DNA of 64,000 nt, taken from assembly GCA_034401135.1 (NCBI GenBank), contig JAWZSP010000002.1, positions 4,340,001 to 4,404,000 of the forward strand, read 5' to 3'. Below the pieces are notes generated by a model. It was not told where the DNA came from and did no database searches. It worked only from the letters and a program-made list of their open reading frames with translations. The translations under genes and the position numbers were made by a program. This stretch comes from Volutella citrinella. Lineage: Eukaryota; Ascomycota; Sordariomycetes; Hypocreales; Nectriaceae. This document shows positions 54,806-64,000 of this stretch, piece after piece (within the stretch, counting starts at the first letter, position 1; each line of letters opens with the position of its first letter).

Positions 54806-56924
54806 TTACAATCTGGCCAGGTTGCGGCACCCAGAACTGATAGCTCCGCCGGACAGTTGCACTACTTCCAGACACATTCCCAGCACGTCTCTCGTATCCC
54901 GCGGATCAATCACTCCATCGTCAATCAGGTTTGCACTCGTAGAGTAGCACTCAGAGTCCCGGATCACCTCCTGCTTAAGTTTTTCGCTCTCCGCCCGTGG
55001 CTGTGCGGTTTCTGCAGCTGTTGTTGTCGTCGCATTGCCACTCGACTTGGACCTAATCGTCTGCATAACACCTGCGAGTTGATCGGGTCCCATGACACTG
55101 CATCGCCCGGTTGGCCACGTAAAAATGAACCGGGGCTTGTAGGCTCGTCCACACATTGCATAGTTGCCTGCACCATACGATGCACCTACAATGATGCTGA
55201 TATGAGGCACATTGGAGCAGCTCACTGCTGACACGAGCTGGGCGCCAGCCTTGATGATTCCCGAGTGTTCTGCTTTGGAGCCCACCATGAAGCCTGTGAC
55301 GTTGTGGAAGAAGACAATCGGAGTTGACCTATATTCAATGAGTCAGTCAACGAACAATGAACTGAATGGATGTTCCTACTCTTGACTGCACAATCTAATG
55401 AACTGAGCTGCCTTTTGAGCTTCTTGAGCGTGGATCACGGGCACCTGATTTGCAACAATACCAACATGGTAACCTAAGAAGAGGTCAGCCCCGCATTGTC
55501 AATCGACATATCGCCAAGATTCGCCGGTTTATGATGGTCACGCTCACCTTGGATGTTGGCCCAGGCCGTGAGCATGTTTGCTCCATATTCGGCCTTGAAA
55601 ATAGACAGCCGGGAGTCGTCTACAATCCGCTCTAAAACTCGCCGAATGTCGATTGGTTTCCGAATGTCTGTATTGACGAGCGACAAGATATCTTGCGCTG
55701 GAAATCTGGGCGGCAGCGGGTTTGGAGTGACGTTGAGCGTCGAGCTCTGTGAGACAGGCTCACGGAGATGGCTGACCCAGTCTCGGGCTTTTTGGATAGC
55801 CTCAAACCTACCCGAGCGGAGGTTAGCGTTACAGGAGCCTTGAGCTACCTCTTCCTGGGAGTTTCCCAACTACTTACTCATCCGACGCAAGCTGGTCTGC
55901 CAAACCTGTCACTCTGCCGTGCACATTAGCACCTCCTAGTTCCTCAGCAGCGATTACTTCTCCAGTGGCCATCTTGACCAGCGGCGGTCCGCCGAGGAAG
56001 ACCTGGGCTTGGTCCTTGACAAAAATAGTATAGTCGGAGAGAGCCGGATGGTAGGCTCCTCCGGCAGTCGAGGAGCCAAAGACGATGGCGCATGATGGGT
56101 TGCCGAGGCGTGAGCGCAGTGCCAGGTCACGGAAGAGCTGTCCGCCCAAGTGGAAGACTTGGAACTGTTGCGGGAGGAATACGCCAGCCTAGAAGTGACG
56201 AGTCAGCCCAAGCACGGCTAGAATGGCGTAGATTTGTGATGTACTTACCGATTGGACCAGAGATATAAGCGGGAGCTTGTTCTCGATGCTGATCTCCATA
56301 ATGCGGTTCACCTTTCGAACTGTTGACAAGACAAACGGTTAGCAGTGCCTCCTTAATGACCATCAGAGCCTATTCAGAGGCGCTTGGCCATCTATTACCT
56401 GTCATGTGATTCCACGCTCCACCACTCTGGGTGGGAATGTGCGACATTATAAGAACCGGGCGCGCGCTGAACAGCTGTAAGTAAAATGCAAATGAATGGG
56501 TTGATGGTTTGCCCATGTTCCTTACCAGACAAGACCGATGCCGGCAATCAGGTTGGCGCTCGCGTTGGATCCGCTGATCTGAAAGCCAGCAAAGGCCCCC
56601 AGCTCAAGGAAAGGCGAGTCATGATCCAGAAGCAGGCCTATTCTGTCTCTTGCTAGAGATATTTGCCCCGAGTCAGCCTTCTCCTGTCTCTCCTGTGGGA
56701 GGCATGTCACTTGCGAAAAGGGGGATGGTTAGGCAGGACGTACGCAATAGTTGACCGCGCTCGTGGTGTTTGAGTAAGGACTTGTGCGACCCTTGCTCCG
56801 AGACTTTGCGAAGCTTCTCGTCAAAGTCATGCAGTAGGGCATCCCATTTGGCGCGGTTCTCCACTGCCAGTGGCGAGCCATACTGGACAGCCGACTTGTC
56901 AGCAGGGAGCGTTTGAGCAGCCAT
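54806..56924 (-). CDS. Acyl-CoA carboxylase beta subunit (carboxyltransferase), peroxisomal
   Basis: An eight-exon gene: 56744-56924, 56526-56652, 56399-56466, 56249-56319, 55878-56188, 55548-55807, 55380-55473, 54806-55328 (544 residues; every phase agrees). The sequence follows the methylcrotonyl-CoA carboxylase beta pattern: LLPRDRIGLLLD, SPFLELGAFAG, GGAWNHMT, KVNRIMEISIENKLPLI, IVFGSSTAGGAYHPALSDY, FLGGPPLVKMATGE, and, in the C-terminal half, STPIVFFHNVTGFMVG and GASYGAGNYAMCGRAY. It transfers carboxyl from biotin to the acyl-CoA. The protein begins almost at the catalytic domain, with no presequence, and ends NLARL, a variant peroxisomal signal. It is divergent from the acyl-CoA synthetase (596 bases). 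Confidence 0.92.
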
Positions 56925-57520
56925 GGCACTATAATTGTCTTCTGGAGGAGATTGGCAAGTGGCAGAAGGAGGATAGGTCTGCGGCCTGCACCGTTAAAAC
57001 TGTGTCAAAAGCAGTTGCAGGGGTGCGATGGTGGTAAACCTGAACAACTGACAGTATTGGTTGGAGCAAGAATTGCAGGACATGCGACTCTGATGGAACA
57101 AATATTACGGCGCGAATTGCCGCGCACAAGCTGATGAATTACTGCAGGGGACCAAGTCCCGCCAGCCAGCCGATGGCTCCCGTCCGGGGTCCGATCCTCG
57201 GTCCGGAGGCGCGCCATCCAGATGCGTGGGGGGGTAGCCGAGAGCTGGCTCGACGGGAGTCGCTCCCTGGTCCGGGGGCGTAAGCCACAATGTCTGGGTT
57301 CCGCCCGGGAAATGTAGGCAAAGGCCACGGCCTTGGTTGATGTGTGCCGACGGAAGCGCTTTAATCAATATGTGCCAATAATGATTGATTGTGCCTTTTA
57401 TACCCTGCCCAAGCCTCTTCGGCTTAAACCAAACCTGAGCCACTTGGCCCTCTGCTTGCGTCTTGTCTTCAATACAACACGAAAGTTCATCTCATTCCCT
57501 ACCCGTTGCTTTCAATAGCC
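56925..57520. promoter_or_regulatory. Divergent carboxyltransferase / acyl-CoA synthetase promoter
   Basis: CCTCGG at 57196-57201 overlaps CGGTCCG at 57199-57205. The same overlap (CCTCGGTCCGG) occurs in the fusion-gene promoter at 49183-49193. That repeated 11-base word is the strongest single sign of joint control in the cluster. Confidence 0.5.
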
Positions 57521-59503
57521 ATGTCGTCTCCCAAACAGGACCTGGCCGTCACCTTTGGACCGTCGGATACGCCACTCGACGAACGTACACTTGGGTCCAT
57601 CGTCGATGAAAATGCAGCACAAAGAGGCCAGAAGACGGCCATTGTCGTCCCATGGCAGTCAATCCGACTCTCCTACCAGGATCTCGCAGATCGAAGTCGG
57701 ATAGTCGCCAAGGCATTTATGGATCTCGAATTGCGGCGTGGTCATTGCGTTGGCATCATGGCGGGCAACTGCTACGAGTACATTGAGCTGTTTCTCGGTG
57801 CAGCCCGTATTGGGTGTCCATTTGTAGTTCTCAACAATACATATTCTCCTTCTGAGTTGCAAGCAGCAGTTACTCAGAGTGGTGAGCCCTCCGTCATGCC
57901 CTTATCCTATACTCGTTACTTACGCAGCAGGCAGATTGCAAGGTGGTCTTCATGGCATCGACGATTGCGCTCAAGAACCTATCGGAGCACACAAAGTCAC
58001 TAGCCACAATAGCTGGAACAAGCGTGTGCAAACTCAAGCATATTGTGTTATTGGGAAAAGTCGGGCAGCAGTCTGTGCGCGATCCCTGCTACACCTCATA
58101 CAACGAGTTTAAGCAGCTCGGCCACTCCATCTTCATCAATGACGCACGCCTGCGACGAGAGGAACGGAAGGTCAAGCCGTCCGATGCCCTCAACCTTCAA
58201 TTCACATCTGGTGCGTTTTTACTCTGTTGTGGGTCAGCGTCTTTGACTCTGTTGGCTCATCCGTCTCTTTAGGAACAACTGGTGCGCCAAAAGCTGCCAC
58301 CCTCACTCACAGGTTCGTCGCCATGCCGCCTTGTCACCACTCGAAGATGCGGGTTCTTGTCGATTTAGGCTAACCGGAGAAAAATAAACAGGAACTTGAT
58401 CAACAACGGTAAGTTTGTGGGTTGCGCCATGCGACTTACGCCAGCCGACGTCGTGTGCTGCCCGCCACCTCTCTTCCATTGTTTTGGCCTTGTCATGGGC
58501 TTCCTGGCCTCCTTCTACCATGGCAGCACAATCGTGTTCCCATCCGACAATTTTGATGCGCGCCGCACCGTCGAGGCAGTGGTGAACGAGCAGGCGACCG
58601 CTCTCCTCGGCGTGCCTACCATGTATATTGCTGAGCTGGAGGAACTGGAGCAATCCGGCCAGTCTATTACGACGGTGCGCACCGGACTAGTCTCAGGGTC
58701 GCCTGTGGCACCGACTCTCATGGAGCAGCTACGCAAGCAAATGAATGTGCAAGGCATGTTGATGGCCTACGGCATGACCGAGACCAGTCCTGTAACATTT
58801 ATCAATTCTCTCGACGACGACGACGATAAGCTGCTTCACTCCATTGGAAGGGTGATGCCTCACACTGGGGCCAAGATTGTTGATGCCCAGGGCAATATTG
58901 TCCCGCGAGGCACGCGCGGCGAGATCTGCACGAGTGGCTTCGCGCTGCAGAAAGGCTACTGGAAGAACGAGGCAAAGACGCAAGAGGCGATGCGACGAGA
59001 CGAGCAGGGAATTCTGTGGATGCACACGGGCGACGAGGGATACATTGATGACGAGGGATTCGGGCACATTACTGGCCGCATCAAAGATCTCATTATCAGA
59101 GGTGAGTGAAGAGTTTCCAATTAGGCTCTTCCAGAGGATGAAGACCCTAACGAACTTAGCAGGCGGCGAGAACATTTCACCGAGCGAGATCGAGCACCGG
59201 ATTATAAGCCACGGCGCCGTTGCGGAGTGCTGTGTAGTGGGTTTAGAAGATGCCAGGTACGGAGAGGTTGTTTCCTGCTTTCTCAAGGCCGCCGAGGGGC
59301 AAGACAGGCTGTCAGACGAGCAAGTGAGCACCTGGGTCCGGGCAAAGCTTGGGCGGGTCAAGGCACCGCAGCACATCTTTTGGCTCGGCGACGAGGGGGT
59401 CGAGCAAGACTTGCCCAAGACAGGCAGTGGAAAATACAAGAAGCACGTTGTACGGGAGCTTGGCAACCGTCTCTTGAAGAAGAGGCTGCGAGCGAGGCTG
59501 TAA
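57521..59503 (+). CDS. Acyl-CoA synthetase (AMP-forming), peroxisomal
   Basis: A five-exon gene: 57521-57881, 57935-58210, 58273-58312, 58392-59101, 59163-59503 (575 residues; phases agree). The start is the ATG at 57521. Core motifs of the ANL superfamily are present: FTSGTTGAPKAATLTHRN (P-loop, split by introns), MAYGMTETSPVTF, LWMHTGDEGYIDDEGF, and GRIKDLIIRGGENISPSEIE. The catalytic lysine segment is DLPKTGSGKYKKH. The last residues are RARL, a variant peroxisomal signal. It would activate a free acid to the CoA ester that the carboxylase then uses. Medium-chain or short branched acids are likely by family; the exact substrate is not known. Confidence 0.93.
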
Positions 59504-59977
59504 GTCTGGATGCGGCTTTGGGGTCGGCATTATCAGAGAGACGGGTGGATGAGAGGAGAAGCGAGTGCAATAGTCTATACTACGGTTTGCTTCCAGTAGA
59601 CTACCGACTGGACCGTGGTCCTAGTCCAGACTAGTGACAGAGGGTGTGCGTTCCCCGCAACTAATGGTGGAACCACCCCTCCCCCTGACTGCCCCGGAAT
59701 ACGGGTGACCACTCATCCCCGGATTTCCCTCTCCTGTCCTCCCTCCTCAACCCAATCCATTCACTCTCCCCTCTCCACTCCCAGATTGCCTTGTTTCCAC
59801 CCATTCGAACTATTGTCCCCTCAGCCTCTCTAGCCCTAGGATACTCCCAAACCTCGTCCTCGCCCTGATCTATGCCACGGCGCTCATTACAAACCGTCCA
59901 GTCACCCGCCGCCTCGCCGTCGCGTCGTCTGGCTTGTCACATTTTAGTACAAGGTAGCAAGGGCAGAGGTCCCCGCC
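59504..59977. promoter_or_regulatory. Promoter of the terminal C6 regulator
   Basis: 474 bases with long pyrimidine-rich runs before the start codon. No CCTCGG or CGGTCCG word was seen here, so this regulator may not be under the same control as the enzymes. Confidence 0.35.
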
Positions 59978-62607
59978 ATGTCGGCCATTGCACAAGCATA
60001 CGGTCCGAGCCAACCCGCACATGCCCTGGGTATTCGGCGCATCCGCCAGGCCTGCCGAACATGCCGGTTCGTCCACTCGCCCATTCCCCACTCTTCACGC
60101 ACAGCAGCCCTGACCCCGCGTCAAACCATCCGCAATGCCCAAACTGTTCGGCTAGATGCTACTTCGTTCGCCCCTGTCCCCTGGATGCCTCGCTACTGAC
60201 TCTTCAACGCCGCAGGTCCAAGAAGATTAAATGCTCCGGAGAGCGACCGAGTTGCGTCAACTGCCGTCGCACCAACCAGGACTGTCGATACATTCCCTTC
60301 TCTGAACAGTCTGATGCTCCAAACGACACTCCTGCTACCAGTCGCCACCGCGGCAGCTTCAACCGCCGCTCAGCCGCCTCACATATCAATGTATGATTAT
60401 ATGACGCGTCACAGCGCAATGTGGACACCGGTTGAGCTAACAGCAAGCCTTTTAAACAGAGAGAGCTCCTAGATCGTATCACCAGCCTCGAGAGTCGTCT
60501 CGCGCAGATCAACGGCCCCATTCCAGCAACTGCAATTCCAAGGTGAAATCACCCAAGGATGAGCCCAATTTCTGTAACCTGTGAAGCTAACACGCGCGCG
60601 CTTCAATACAGCAACCCTCGGGATGTTGACGCCAACCAACAAGACACCAACGCTGCCTCAGTACCTACCGCGAGCCCATCTACAAGCTATCAAATCGAGT
60701 CTCTCTCGCTGGGTGATAGTAGCGGTGAATCAAATAGTTCTCCAAATAGGTAAGCATCGCCCTCTCGAGCCTACAACGCAGAGCCAATAAAAGATGCCCT
60801 ATTTATCGCATGACTCTTTGCTGAGAGACAACACACAGCTCCCCTGTCCAGTCACCACCGCCAGCGTCTGTTGAGCGACTTGTCGACGTATACTTTACCT
60901 GTTCCCACAACCAGCCCTACTCCTACTTTAACGAAACAAGATTCCGTCAGAGACTGGCCAATGGCTCACTTCCAAAGTGTTTATTGTTTGCTGTCATGGC
61001 TTCAGCATCTCGCTTTGTTCAGGATGACGAGTCCTTGAAGGGATCATGCCAAGACACCGACAAGTATGCCCGAACAGCCTGGCATTCCGTCCTCAACGAC
61101 TATCTCACCAATGAGGACTCGCCCTCTCTCCATGTTGTCCAGACAGCCAACATCCTCGCCATCATTGACTTTACTGGTAAGTCCTTGGCCCTTTCCTTTC
61201 CCCAGTTAATGCTTGCCTCACAAGCAATACTGTCTCACGATGTGGCACTGGCTGACCAAGGACTTTCCATCAATCTAGCGGGCCGCACCAGTTCGGCTTG
61301 GCTGAAGATTGGCCTGGCCGTCCGCATATCACAGGATCTTCAACTGATGAAGGACCCAGACCCCACGCTACCACCTGTGGAGCAAGAAGAACTGATCCGC
61401 ACCTTTTGGTCAGTGTATTTGCTAGATAAGCTCGTGTCGTGCGGTCGAGACCGCCCTCCAGCGTCACTGGATGTTGCATGCCTAGTCCGGCTTCCCTGCG
61501 AAGAGGCATCGTTCCGTGCGGGCGTGTCGCATGCCACTCCAACACTCCAACAATTGTGGGACTGGAACGAAGGGCCATCCGATTCACAGGGATTTTTCCC
61601 CCTCGCCATCTTCGCCGGTTCTGTTCTGGGTAGATGCACTCAGAGCCTCTGGTTGAAGCCCGACAGCCGCGCCCTGCCTCCATGGGCCTCCCATTCTGAC
61701 TATGCCTCGAACCAGAATATTCTTCAGTTGCTTGAATCCAGATTAAAAATCGCCCATCAGACTGTCAAGGAGACTATCGCCCTGCACACCTCTGAAGATG
61801 GATCTGTTGATCACCAGATGACCGGACATGGCGTTTTTGCCCGCGCCGTCTTCCACCTCTGTCACTGTCTCGCCAATCACCCTTTTCTCATTAGGAGACA
61901 CGCTGAAGCCATCAACCAAACGATCCCATTTGGTTTTAAATACCTGGCATCACAACGAGCATATAGCCACGCAAAGGACCTCATCCACGTCCTGCGAGAT
62001 ACGCAAGATGCAGGCGGACTCGTAGCTGCCTCCTTTTATGGCTACGCGACGTGTGTGGCCGGGGGCATTTTGCTGATGCACATGCAGGCTGAACATGGAG
62101 GCGTTTCTCAACGTCAAAGGGAGACTCTGACGTCTTTCCAGACGGCGTTGGATGTTTTGCAAAACATGGGACGGGCGTGGGACCACACGTCAAAAATTGT
62201 AAGATACCGCCACTTTTTGGCTACTTCTCGCGTTGTACAACTGGCTAACGTGTTTATCCGTCGTGTCACTGTAGTACCGACGGCTCCTCACACTCAGCAA
62301 TCAGATCATGGGAGGCACCTGCGGCAACCTTGACGTTTGGCAGCATCTTGACCCGATGCCTGACAGCCTACTGTGGACCTTGGTGGACTATGGAAACATG
62401 TGCCGCGAGGCGGTTCCCGAGCCACTGCTGGACGGTGGCGGAGTGGAAGGCCTGCTGTGCGGACTTGATGATGATCCAAACCTAGATTCCTCTTTGATGC
62501 GCGATGAGAATATCAACATGTCGGTAGACAGCAGCTACGTACATCCGTTCGGTGGGGTTAGTCCCGGAACGCTATATCTTTTGGATCTTGCGTCGAATGG
62601 AGGATGA
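59978..62607 (+). CDS. Zn(2)Cys(6) transcription factor next to the carboxylase cluster
   Basis: A seven-exon gene: 59978-60066, 60216-60390, 60460-60542, 60612-60749, 60839-61176, 61279-62198, 62275-62607 (691 residues; phases agree). The zinc cluster RQACRTCRSKKIKCSGERPSCVNC is split by intron 1. A short leucine-containing linker (LLDRITSLESRLAQI) is a likely dimerising coiled coil. The MHR domain starts at VDVYFTCSHNQPYSYF and includes TSSAWLKIGLAVRISQDLQL and LIRTFWSVYLLDKLVSCGRDRPP. The C-terminus is acidic (GLDDDPNLD). Its position beside the acyl-CoA genes makes it a candidate pathway-specific regulator, alongside the CTF1/FarA-type factor at 44.3 kb. Confidence 0.88.
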
Positions 62608-64000
62608 CAGGCTTGGCATTGGAACCTTTGGTTAGTCTGCGGCTGGCACGGAGACGATCAATCGACTTTCCGAGCGAAAGAAGGGTCATGTAAGTACCTT
62701 TGCTCGGGACACAAGGGCAAGTGACAAGTGTTGACCTGGCCAATTCAGCCGGAGAATTGATTCAAACTCCCTAAGTATTCGCCGGTTAATGAACTAAGTC
62801 CGGCAAAGCCAACTCCTTTACGCCAACTACTAAAACTACCTTAAGAACGTCATAAGTTCTTCCTTCCTGTTGAAACCCAAGTGCAACACCGGGCGTCTGA
62901 TATTTAGAAATTCTCTGCAGCATAGCCAAAAGGATATTTGTCAAGACACCTGGGGTCAATTCAATTGCAGGCGTTCCAAAAGCGGAGAGCGTTTGGCCGC
63001 CGGCTACCCATACGCGAAGAAGGATTTTCCAGTCGTCGAAAGTAATAGAGTTCTCATACCACGTCACTCCTTGCGTAATCTTCATGGTAGAGGCTATTGC
63101 CTGTCATATTACAAAGCTGCTCATGAGGGCGGGATGTGCAACGCTAGTCTCTAGTGTTTCACACCTGGAATCCTTGCGGGTGGCTGTCGAACCCACCAGC
63201 GGCACGCTAGTCGCACTTAGGCTTCCTGAATGCTGTGTTGACCTGCATTGTGCAGTAATAATCCCGACGCAGTTTATCTATAGCAGTCGCGGCCGCTCGA
63301 GTGGATTCTGTTGTGACAAGCATAGTCTAGTTGACACTACCACTCTGGGCCACTTGGCACATTCCCGGCCCACATCTATACGCCCGATCCACATGCTTCC
63401 TCCTGCAGTAGGTATTGAATCGTGATCGTGTGTATTGTCCATTTCTCTCTCCGCTGCGGTCGGTCTGCGGGGGCCAGCTGCTGCAGGGACACCTTATTGC
63501 GAGCCGCAGGTGCGGTCATAGATGCGTATAGAAAGAGACTAAGGGGCAGACTTTGTATTGAAACCTTTAGTTAGTCTTCGGGTGGCATAGAGCAACTCCT
63601 TGTTTTATCGTATGTCTCTAGCGTGTAGGGTAGTCGATCGATGAAGCTGGATAGCTCGCCCTGTGCAGACACACATGCCATGTTTCAGTACAAATCCAAT
63701 AAAATTACGGGTCTTTTGATCTATTGGGCGCCAGAATCTTTTTCTCACTCACAATCGTTTAAAACACCTACTGAGGCGCCGTGGTTGACAGATTGCTGGT
63801 GGCGATAGTCGTAAGCGGCAAGGTAGGCCCGTGGATGGATGTGATGGCCCAGCTTTTGTCCTTGGTACCCACTGTAGCACATACTCTACCTACCTATAGT
63901 ACTAAAGGTACTTAAGTTCCACGGAATGTACAGGGCGCTGTTAGCGGTTCATCGGGCCAGGACTGGTCAGTCCCCTTCCCCGCACTGTAGTCGACCCCAC
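62608..64000. other. Terminal intergenic region with a short duplicated segment
   Basis: No firm gene was found. A 36-base stretch just after the regulator's stop (62618-62653) recurs at 63557-63592 with six mismatches, mostly transitions. A 99-codon minus-strand frame (62786-63085) is listed separately. Confidence 0.4.
62786..63085 (-). CDS. Possible small hypothetical protein
   Basis: An uninterrupted frame of 99 codons with an ATG start. The translation (for example ITFDDWKILLRVWVAGGQ and LLAMLQRISKYQTPGVALGF) has a natural-looking mix of residues but matches no family I recognise. No splice sites were needed. It could be a leftover exon or chance; the plus strand over the same bases is also open for 94 codons. 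Confidence 0.25.
   Translation of the reverse strand: MKITQGVTWYENSITFDDWKILLRVWVAGGQTLSAFGTPAIELTPGVLTNILLAMLQRISKYQTPGVALGFQQEGRTYDVLKVVLVVGVKELALPDLVH

Noticed and set aside
1..64000. tRNA, rRNA, CRISPR or prophage features
   Set aside because: No cloverleaf, rRNA core or regularly spaced repeat array was noticed by eye, and the DNA is clearly fungal nuclear; a tRNA scan was not possible here.

Overview
The window reads as nuclear DNA of a filamentous ascomycete, most likely a sordariomycete of the Hypocreales type. That placement is an inference from gene families and intron style, not from a database match. Nearly every gene has 1-7 short introns (about 50-160 nt) with GT donors, CTNAC/CTGAC-type branch sites and CAG/TAG acceptors. 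Five intact Zn(2)Cys(6) transcription factors, fungal permeases and one AT-rich block with RIP-like dinucleotide bias fit the same picture. Exon coordinates were derived by hand by matching reading phase and family motifs across introns. No tRNA, rRNA or CRISPR was seen.

Region 1 (0.2-7.5 kb) is a small catabolic cluster: amidohydrolase, cupin, fumarylacetoacetase-like hydrolase and a C6 transcription factor. The promoters of all four carry the 11-base core GTTCGGCCCGA, so the factor probably controls the set and itself. Region 2 (7.8-17.1 kb) holds a membrane protein, a RIP-like relic block, a broken short-chain dehydrogenase, an arrestin-like protein and two further membrane proteins. Region 3 (17.3-24.1 kb) looks like an amine-use cluster: a copper amine oxidase ending in the peroxisomal signal CKL, a divergent amino acid/amine permease, and a C6 regulator. 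At 25.5 kb there is a tiny secreted, cysteine-rich peptide gene with regularly spaced CxC pairs.

Region 4 (26.3-37.8 kb) resembles fungal NLR-type accessory DNA: a zinc-finger protein, a CorA-like membrane protein, a STAND/NACHT-like NTPase with a degenerate P-loop, a divergently transcribed stand-alone SERAC1-type alpha/beta hydrolase, and a 1051-residue AAA ATPase. Region 5 (38.2-48.8 kb) has a short-chain dehydrogenase, a membrane-anchored M24 peptidase homologue, a phosphate/glycerophosphodiester-type MFS permease, a CTF1/FarA-type regulator and a secreted protein of unknown function.

Region 6 (49.5-62.6 kb) is the most striking part. An HMG-CoA lyase fused to an enoyl-CoA hydratase (ends SKL), a biotin carboxylase subunit, a carboxyltransferase subunit (ends ARL), an acyl-CoA synthetase (ends ARL) and a C6 regulator sit side by side. 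Together they could take a beta-methyl-alpha,beta-unsaturated acid such as 3-methylcrotonate to acetyl-CoA and acetoacetate inside the peroxisome. In fungi the corresponding leucine-pathway enzymes are normally mitochondrial. No acyl-CoA dehydrogenase is present in the window.
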